Source: Calothrix sp. MO_167.B12 (GTDB lineage Bacteria; Cyanobacteriota; Cyanobacteriia; Cyanobacteriales; Nostocaceae). From it: a stretch of 39,955 bases of DNA. Both the position numbers and the translations under genes were made by a program. Shown here piece by piece: positions 8,583 through 14,597 of this stretch. How positions within the stretch are numbered: the stretch's first letter is position 1; each line of letters begins with the position of its first letter. The notes beneath the pieces are model-generated. The model saw only the letters and a list, made by a program, of their open reading frames with translations, made no database searches and was not told the origin of the DNA. The DNA lies in NCBI GenBank assembly GCA_030066045.1, contig JASJCJ010000046.1:1-39955 (forward strand). Direction: 5' to 3'.

Positions 8583-8812
8583 TGGTTGTTAGTTGATGGT
8601 TGATGGTTGTTAATTGTTAGTTGTTAGTTGATGGTTGATGGTTGTTAGTTGTTAGTTGATGGTTGATGGTTGTTAGTTGTTAGTTGGTGGTTGACGGTTT
8701 AATTCTTTCACTCCCTCAATCCCTCACTCCATCACTCCTTCACTCCTTCCCTCCATCACTCCTTCCCTCCATCACTCCTTTACTCCCTCACTCCCACACT
8801 CCCCCATCTGCT
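8583..8812. repeat. Heptamer arrays between ribokinase and deaminase
   Basis: Long tracts of TTAGTTG/ATGGTTG units followed by CACTCCN-type C/T-rich units. The tract reaches to within 10 bp of the deaminase stop codon. The two flanking genes are convergent. Confidence 0.9.
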
Positions 8813-8820
8813 TTCATTCG

Positions 8821-9252
8821 TTACTTGCCAATATCTTCGTTCCACAGTAGGGGATTGTTTTGGATAAATTCATTCATCAATTGCTTACATTCATCTAAAT
8901 CTAAATCAACTACCTCCACACCGTGGGATTCCATGAACTCTCTCGCACCGGGGAAAGTGGCTGATTCTCCAGCAAAAACTTTTTTGATCCCAAATTGCAC
9001 CACAGCGCCCGCACACAAGTAACATGGCATCAGGGTTGAGTAAAGTGTTGTACCTTTATAGTTGCCGATTCTACCAGCATTACGGAGACAATCGATTTCG
9101 GCGTGGGTGACAGGATCGCCATCTTGGACACGTTTGTTGTGCCCTCTGCCGATAATCTTACCTGACTTCACAAGTACCGAACCAATGGGGATACCACCCT
9201 CTAGTCTACCTTGTTTTGCTTGAGCGATCGCAGCTTGCATAAATTCGTCCAT
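8821..9252 (-). CDS. Cytosine deaminase-like nucleobase deaminase (CDA fold)
   Basis: A 143-residue zinc deaminase. The metal and catalytic residues are His50-Ala-Glu52 in THAEID, and Cys77/Cys80 in PCYLC. It resembles yeast-type cytosine deaminase more than TadA or guanine deaminase: AGAVVQFGI follows the PCxxC motif, and the C-terminal end WNEDIGK recalls the W-x-EDIG tail of the yeast enzyme. The expected reaction is cytosine to uracil plus ammonia. Substrate assignment is inference; related small deaminases act on other bases. The gene is divergent from the nucleoside hydrolase, with only 19 bp between the start codons. The ATG is at 9252. Confidence 0.85.
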   Translation of the reverse strand: MDEFMQAAIAQAKQGRLEGGIPIGSVLVKSGKIIGRGHNKRVQDGDPVTHAEIDCLRNAGRIGNYKGTTLYSTLMPCYLCAGAVVQFGIKKVFAGESATFPGAREFMESHGVEVVDLDLDECKQLMNEFIQNNPLLWNEDIGK

Positions 9253-9271
9253 ATTTAATCTCTCCCAAACT

Positions 9272-10195
9272 ATGACAAAACAACTTGTATTAATGGATCA
9301 TGACGGTGGTGTAGATGATTATCTCGCTACTATGCTACTAATGACCATGGAGCATGTAGAACTTCTGGGTGTTGTTGTCACTCCTGCTGATTGTTATGTC
9401 CAACCTGCTGTTAGTGCTACACGTAAAATTTTAGACTTAATGGGGGGTTCCCATATTCCAGTAGCAGAAAGTAGGGTACGGGGTATCAATCCTTTCCCTT
9501 ATCTTTATCGCCGTGATTCTTTTGTGGTTGATCATTTACCAATTTTGAATGAAAGTGATACTATTCGCACCCCTTTAGTTGCAGAAGCGGGTGAAGATTT
9601 TATGGTTAAGATGTTGCGGGAAGCAGTGGAACCAATCACACTCATGGTTACAGGACCATTAACAACCGTTGCAACTGCGTTAGATAAAGCACCGGATATT
9701 GAGGGTAAAATTGCCAAAATTGTCTGGATGGGTGGTGCTTTAAATGTCCCTGGAAATGTGGAGCAAGGTTGGGAACCGGGACAAGATGGTTCGGCGGAAT
9801 GGAATGTGTATTGGGACCCTATTTCCGCAGCGAGGGTATGGCAAAGTGGAATTGAAATTATTATGTGTCCTTTGGATATTACTAATACTGTGCCTGTCAC
9901 TTCAGAGTTTGTGCAAAAAATTGGGCGACAAAGAAAATATCCGGTTTCCGATTTAGCAGGACAGTGTCATGCCTTGGTAATTTCCCAAGATTATTATGCA
10001 TGGGATATATTAGCTACGGCTTATTTAGGCAATCCAGATGCTTTTAAATTAAAAGAGTGGGAAACGGAAATTATTACTAGTGGTATGAGTCAAGGAAATA
10101 CAAAAGTTGTATCTGGTGGAAGGAAAATTTATGCGATGGATGAGGTGGATAAAGGTTGGTTTTCTTCCTATTTATTAGAGCAATGGAAGCGTTAG
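9272..10195 (+). CDS. Nucleoside hydrolase (IUNH family)
   Basis: Hydrolyses the N-glycosidic bond of ribonucleosides to give base and ribose. The Ca2+-binding signature is near the N-terminus, DHDGGVDD (Asp9, Asp11, Asp15, Asp16), followed by MTGP-type (VTGPLTTVATAL) and MGGALNVPGN blocks. SAEWNVYWDPISAARV carries the Glu/Asn/Asp ribose-binding residues, and a late Asp lies in YYAWDILATAYL. Length is 307, normal for the family. Purine versus pyrimidine preference cannot be read. Together with the divergent deaminase and the upstream ribokinase it forms a compact salvage set. No Shine-Dalgarno sequence is evident before the ATG at 9272, so a leaderless transcript is possible. Confidence 0.9.
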   Translation: MTKQLVLMDHDGGVDDYLATMLLMTMEHVELLGVVVTPADCYVQPAVSATRKILDLMGGSHIPVAESRVRGINPFPYLYRRDSFVVDHLPILNESDTIRTPLVAEAGEDFMVKMLREAVEPITLMVTGPLTTVATALDKAPDIEGKIAKIVWMGGALNVPGNVEQGWEPGQDGSAEWNVYWDPISAARVWQSGIEIIMCPLDITNTVPVTSEFVQKIGRQRKYPVSDLAGQCHALVISQDYYAWDILATAYLGNPDAFKLKEWETEIITSGMSQGNTKVVSGGRKIYAMDEVDKGWFSSYLLEQWKR

Positions 10196-10244
10196 TTAAA
10201 TAGGTTGAGAAACTATTTATCAAGTAAATTTAAGGCATGATAGC

Positions 10245-10342
10245 TGTAGGTTGGGTTGTTCGCGTTAGCGTTGTGTAGCAATAGAATGAAACCCAACAAC
10301 AAGTATTTCTGTTGGGTTGCGCTTCGCTTAACCCAACCTACT
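10245..10342. repeat. GTAGGTTGGGTT double-hairpin element, copy 1
   Basis: Outer arms GTAGGTTGGGTT (10246-10257) and AACCCAACCTAC (10330-10341) enclose an inner hairpin AACCCAACA/TGTTGGGTT (10290-10298, 10310-10318). The same plan occurs at 39852-39955. It is a dispersed palindromic element, non-coding, between the nucleoside hydrolase and the DUF4351 pseudogene. Confidence 0.85.
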
Positions 10343-10368
10343 TTACTAAATCTTGTATTTTATCCTAA

Positions 10369-11340
10369 ATGACGCGCTTTATACATGACCAATTTGCCAA
10401 GGATTATCTAGAACAATTACTCAAAGACTATGGAGAAGTTAAGGCATCAGAAAAGGTTTCGGGAGAAATTAAAGAAATAGACCTTTTATTTACTCCTTCA
10501 GCACAGCGAACTTCTAATTTATACGTACTAGGATTACTAGTACAAGTAGGCGTAAATAAGGTTAGGGTTTAGTGGACTATAAACCTTGATATTACAAGGA
10601 TTGTAACCTTCCCAAACTTATGACTTCTGGTACTAGGAAGATTTGCAGAATATCCTGCAATATTAGAACCATTTCGTAATGCTGCTTCTGCTGATGAAAT
10701 CTGTGATTGTATTCTAAAATTATTAGAAGTAAAGGGTAGACTGCGACGGGAAGCTAAGGCAAATAAAGCCAAACTCCAAGAAGAGAAAATTCCCAAATTG
10801 TGGATTCTTACTCCAACTGCATCCCCAGCTATATTAACTAGCTTTAACGTTAACCAAAAAGACGGATGGTTCTCAGGAGTACACTTTCTTGGTGATGCCT
10901 TACGGACAGCAATTGTGGCAATACACCAGCTACCACAGATACCAGAAACATTGTGGTTGAGGCTTTTGGGTAGGGGAAGAGTACAGGAGAGAGCGATTCT
11001 TGAGTTGCAAGGGTTACCATTAAATCATCCATACCAACAAACAACACTCGAACTTGTTTACAATCTGCGCGAGAATTTGAGAATTAATCAAGAGTTAGAT
11101 GAAGATGATAGGGAGTTAATTATGCGATTAGAACCACTTTATCAAAGAGATAGAGAACAAGCTGTACAGTCAGGAGAGCTACGTTTAATTATGCGTTTAC
11201 TCAATCGCCGTTTTGGTGAGATTGATTCATCATTAATTGAGCGAATTCAAGGATTATCGATTGAACAATTAGAGAACTTGGGAGAAGCTTTATTAGACTT
11301 TTCTGGGGTTGCTGATTTAGAAGCTTGGTTAAATCAGTAA
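10369..11340 (+). pseudogene. Broken DUF4351-type (Rpn/PD-(D/E)XK-like) protein gene
   Basis: Two parts in the same frame form one protein once a 96-bp insertion (10540-10635) is removed. The first part starts MTRFIHDQFAKDYLEQLL and reads to NLYVLGLL. The second resumes GRFAEYPAILEPF and ends in a DUF4351-like tail (RLLNRRFGEIDSSLIERI ... SGVADLEAWL). The insertion adds in-frame stops at 10570 (TAG) and 10621 (TGA). Cyanobacteria carry many such genes; the family is related to recombination-promoting nuclease/transposase-like (Rpn) proteins with a PD-(D/E)XK fold. The DEFINING IDLLFTP block of the N-terminal half matches that group. Apart from the insertion the frame is intact, so the break looks recent. 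A short product from 10369 or a late TTG start at 10798 is possible but unlikely to be functional. Confidence 0.85.
10540..10635. mobile_element. 96-bp insertion interrupting the DUF4351-type gene
   Basis: The reading frame is continuous if 10540-10635 is removed. The junctions share the direct repeat TACTA (10535-10539 and 10631-10635), which fits a 5-bp target duplication. The inserted DNA has imperfectly complementary ends (AAGT and AAGGTTA blocks on both sides) and an inner GGTTTA/TAAACC palindrome. It looks like a miniature inverted-repeat element. It encodes nothing. Confidence 0.65.
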
Positions 11341-11417
11341 GAAGGATAAATAAGAGGAAAATACCATTTTATTTTGTCATAATTATTCTGAAAAATATCT
11401 CAGTTCTGTATATATTT

Positions 11418-11454
11418 AGAGGATGTTTTCTAGAGGAAATATCCTCTTTTTTTT
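11418..11454 (+). terminator. Rho-independent terminator
   Basis: AGAGGAT (11418-11424) pairs with ATCCTCT (11441-11447), a perfect 7-bp stem, followed by a run of eight T. It follows the DUF4351 pseudogene and isolates it from the three-gene locus that starts at 11558. Confidence 0.75.
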
Positions 11455-11557
11455 AATAAATATAAAAATGCGATCGCTTTTTGGCAAATTTTTTGAGAGT
11501 ATCACGTTGTCAAATTTAGATGTTCACAATGCTATTTATGTGCGCTAAAGTAAAGTT

Positions 11558-12421
11558 ATGTTCGATACAAGTAAGATTACTCCTATGGATACAGATGAAT
11601 TAAAATTTCTCTTGAAATTATTGGGATGCGCCAATTATCATTCAAACTGGAGTGCGAATATTTTCAGTTCTATCAAAGCAAAAAATAAAGTTTGTCAGGA
11701 CTTAGGTAGTCGTGAAATCGTAGACTATACAAGGGAAATTAGCTCTGTAAAAATTTTACCTCCCGGCAAAGCTGTACTGAATGCAAGTGAAACAGAGTTA
11801 CCATTAACAAAAAAAGAACGTAAGGTATTAGAAAGCATTAGTAAAGCTTCCGGGAAAATTACTCCCAGTAAAATCACCCCTAAATCCTTGAAAGCTGCGG
11901 AGAGAGAGAAGATATTGACAAGCTTCCAGGAAAAGGGATTGATTGAGTTACAGATGAAGCGCAAACAGAAGGGTGCTGAGGTATGGATAACTGAGAGGGG
12001 TTTGGAGTATTTACGAGAAGAGTATAGTCCCAAGGGTGCTGCTACTATCAGCTTGGATTTATTGGGTAATTACCTGCGGTTTTTGCGGAAATCTGTAGTG
12101 GTTCAGCCAGTAGTTGTGCCTACTCCAGATCCTGAGTTTCAGCAGGGTACTAGTATTACTGATGAAGAAATTTTACAAACCATCCGGAAGTTAGATACAG
12201 AACTCGGTACAAATAACTACTTACCAATTTTCCACCTCAGAGAAAAATTACAACCACCCCTATCACGGGATGAGTTGGATAAAGCACTTTATCGGTTGGA
12301 AAAAAATGATCAAATCGAGTTGAGTACTTTGCTAGATCCAACCCACTATACACCAGAACAAGTAGCGACTGGAATCCCTCAAAATGTGGGTGGTTCCCTA
12401 TTTTTTATTAGTGTGTACTAA
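11558..12421 (+). CDS. Putative double winged-helix protein, first gene of the nuclease-translocase locus
   Basis: A 287-residue protein of no family I can name. Two segments look like winged helices. One is about 82-155 (LTKKERKVLESISK, then EREKILTSFQEKGLIEL and a beta-hairpin-like VWITERGLEYL). The other is about 200-260 (TDEEILQTIRKLD, then SRDELDKALYRLEKNDQIEL). The C-terminus ends in a distinct motif TGIPQNVGGSLFFISV. The residues before 80 are not classifiable. There are no catalytic motifs, signal peptide or membrane segments. It precedes the ATPase gene by 57 bp on the same strand and follows a terminator, so it probably opens a three-gene transcript; a DNA-binding adaptor or regulator role is inferred. 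A second Met at residue 10 (11585) is an alternative start. Confidence 0.7.
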   Translation: MFDTSKITPMDTDELKFLLKLLGCANYHSNWSANIFSSIKAKNKVCQDLGSREIVDYTREISSVKILPPGKAVLNASETELPLTKKERKVLESISKASGKITPSKITPKSLKAAEREKILTSFQEKGLIELQMKRKQKGAEVWITERGLEYLREEYSPKGAATISLDLLGNYLRFLRKSVVVQPVVVPTPDPEFQQGTSITDEEILQTIRKLDTELGTNNYLPIFHLREKLQPPLSRDELDKALYRLEKNDQIELSTLLDPTHYTPEQVATGIPQNVGGSLFFISVY

Positions 12422-12478
12422 ATAGTACAAAAACATTTTATTTATCAAATAAGTTCGCTCTCTCACTAGGGTATCAGT

Positions 12479-14593
12479 ATGGCATCAATTAATGAAATTA
12501 TTAAACGCGAAGTCAATCCGTTTGATTTGGTAAATATCAGAGTAGGTAATTTTTGGACAGAGAATCAAGACACAAATTCTCTAGTTGACTCTATTCATCA
12601 AGAGGTAATTACTGAAATTGAAGGTTTTTTAGACCTTGTACGGATGGATAATCGCAGTCGTACTCTTTTACTGATAGGTGATTCTGGTTCTGGTAAAAGT
12701 TATCTCTTGGGTAGGTTAAAACGAAACTTTAACCCCAAAGCTTTTTTTACTTATATTGGTCCTTGGGCTGATAATGAGCATATCTGGAGACATATATTAC
12801 GTTCTACAGTTGATAGTTTAATCAAAGTACCAGAAGGTCAAACAGATTCTCAATTAATGCTGTGGCTAAAAAGCTTATCTGCTTTTACTAAACGCAGTTT
12901 AAAACAGCGTATTTTAGATGATAGCATTTGGAAAATATTACTTAATAATCGCCAAAATTTTATCAAGCATTTGAAAGATACATATCAGCAAGAGAGTATC
13001 TACAATCCTGAGATATTTTTTGGCATTTTACATGACTTAACTAATCCAGAACTATACCCTTTAGCCTGTGAATGGTTACGAGGAGACAACTTCAGTGAAG
13101 AATCAATGCAAGCTTTAAAAGTCAAATTTTGTATTGATTCGGAAGATGCGGCTAAAAATATTTTGGCAAATTTCGGCAAAATATCTACAGAAACCCAACC
13201 TATAGTTTTATGTTTCGATCAAGTTGAAAGCACAGCAAATTGGGAATCTAATCCCCAACCAATATTTAGTATTAATACAGCTATTCATAATGAGAGCCTG
13301 AAAAACTTTTTAATTGTTATCAGTATTGTTAGAGATCCTTGGATGCGAGCTTGTAATAAGATTTTTCAGTGCGATAAAGCAAGAATAGAAAAAAAAATTA
13401 CACTGCGATCAATTAATTTAGACCAAGCAGAATCAATTTGGGCTTATCGACTACAACCATTACATAAACAAGCTAATTCCAAACCTGACACACCCATTTA
13501 TCCCCTGACTAGACAACTATTAGAGGAAACTTTTCCTCGTGGTAAAACTTACCCTAGAAATACAATTATACTAGGGAGAGAAAAGTATCAATTATATAAG
13601 ATTGATATTCATAATAGAGGTCGGATAAACATCACTCTCGAAAAAGGTAAAGTACAGGGAGATAAGACAGCATCTGCCAATAATAAAAATGTTACTCTTA
13701 AAATTGAAAAAACAAATATACCTGTAATTTCTCTTCCTTCGGAAGAGAGTATAACCCAAGCTGAATTTCAACTAATTTGGCAAAAAGAATTAGTTAAAAC
13801 CCAAAAGAAAATCCAGAAAATAAGTCTCTTATCTGCACCCGATCTGATCGGGATGTTGCAATCGGCATTGTCAGCATTGCAAATCAATTCTATTAAACAA
13901 AAATTAATTGCTGGCAAGTATAATAACTATTCCTTTAGCTATCAATCATCAAATAGGGAAAAAGTAGGGATAGTTTGGACAGAAGATTCAAATATGAACA
14001 GTTTTTTTCATGTGATGAATGCTTCCCAAAAAGTAATTACCAATAAAATTTGTCACAAATTATTCCTAATTAGGTTGAGTAGTGTGGGTAATGGCAAATT
14101 GAAAGGCTATCAATTATATCAACAAATTTTTCGAGGTACTCACAATACCCACATCAAACCTCATTTATCTTCCGTACATCAATTAGCAACCTATCAAAAC
14201 TTAGTCAACTCCTCTCTAGCCCAGGAATTAGTAATTTCTGGGAAAACAATTAATGTCGAAGAATTACAATCTCTAAGTCGTGAATCTAAAATTTTGCAAA
14301 ATTGCGTTTTATTGCAAGAGTTGGGAGTTATGGAAAAACCAGCATCTGTAAATAACGGTAATGGGAGAAAAATAAAAGATTTACGAGAAGTCAAAAATTT
14401 TCTCTCTAACCTAGTGATAACCCAACATTTTATGGGTATACCAACATTGGTGAATCAAGCTATTAGTGAATTCGATTATGCTACGGAAGAAGATGTGAAA
14501 TTATTAATTAAACTGTTGTGTCAGGAAAGAAAAGTAAAAATAATTAATCCTAAAGGAAAATTGCAAGACCAATTAATTTGTGTAGTTACTTAA
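12479..14593 (+). CDS. P-loop (AAA/ORC-like) ATPase of the nuclease-translocase locus
   Basis: 704 residues. An N-terminal P-loop ATPase has Walker A GDSGSGKS (67-74) and a Walker-B-like strand PIVLCFDQVE (241-250, Asp247). The next strand, LIVISIVRDPW, could hold sensor 1. The long helical part between the Walker motifs and the 'bind partner near DNA' organisation recall ORC/Cdc6-like or STAND-type ATPases; exact class unknown. The middle and C-terminal region (about 370-620) matches nothing I recognise. The last about 70 residues (GIPTLVNQAISEFDYA onward) could be a winged helix. Its stop codon is 4 bp before the next ATG, so translation is probably coupled with the triple-domain nuclease-translocase. 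It is AT-rich and without HIP1 sites, unlike the housekeeping genes. Confidence 0.75.
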   Translation: MASINEIIKREVNPFDLVNIRVGNFWTENQDTNSLVDSIHQEVITEIEGFLDLVRMDNRSRTLLLIGDSGSGKSYLLGRLKRNFNPKAFFTYIGPWADNEHIWRHILRSTVDSLIKVPEGQTDSQLMLWLKSLSAFTKRSLKQRILDDSIWKILLNNRQNFIKHLKDTYQQESIYNPEIFFGILHDLTNPELYPLACEWLRGDNFSEESMQALKVKFCIDSEDAAKNILANFGKISTETQPIVLCFDQVESTANWESNPQPIFSINTAIHNESLKNFLIVISIVRDPWMRACNKIFQCDKARIEKKITLRSINLDQAESIWAYRLQPLHKQANSKPDTPIYPLTRQLLEETFPRGKTYPRNTIILGREKYQLYKIDIHNRGRINITLEKGKVQGDKTASANNKNVTLKIEKTNIPVISLPSEESITQAEFQLIWQKELVKTQKKIQKISLLSAPDLIGMLQSALSALQINSIKQKLIAGKYNNYSFSYQSSNREKVGIVWTEDSNMNSFFHVMNASQKVITNKICHKLFLIRLSSVGNGKLKGYQLYQQIFRGTHNTHIKPHLSSVHQLATYQNLVNSSLAQELVISGKTINVEELQSLSRESKILQNCVLLQELGVMEKPASVNNGNGRKIKDLREVKNFLSNLVITQHFMGIPTLVNQAISEFDYATEEDVKLLIKLLCQERKVKIINPKGKLQDQLICVVT

Positions 14594-14597
14594 AGCA

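Noticed and set aside
8684-9022. Plus-strand open frame over the deaminase end
   Set aside because: Its first half is translated C/T heptamer repeat and its second half is antisense to the deaminase.
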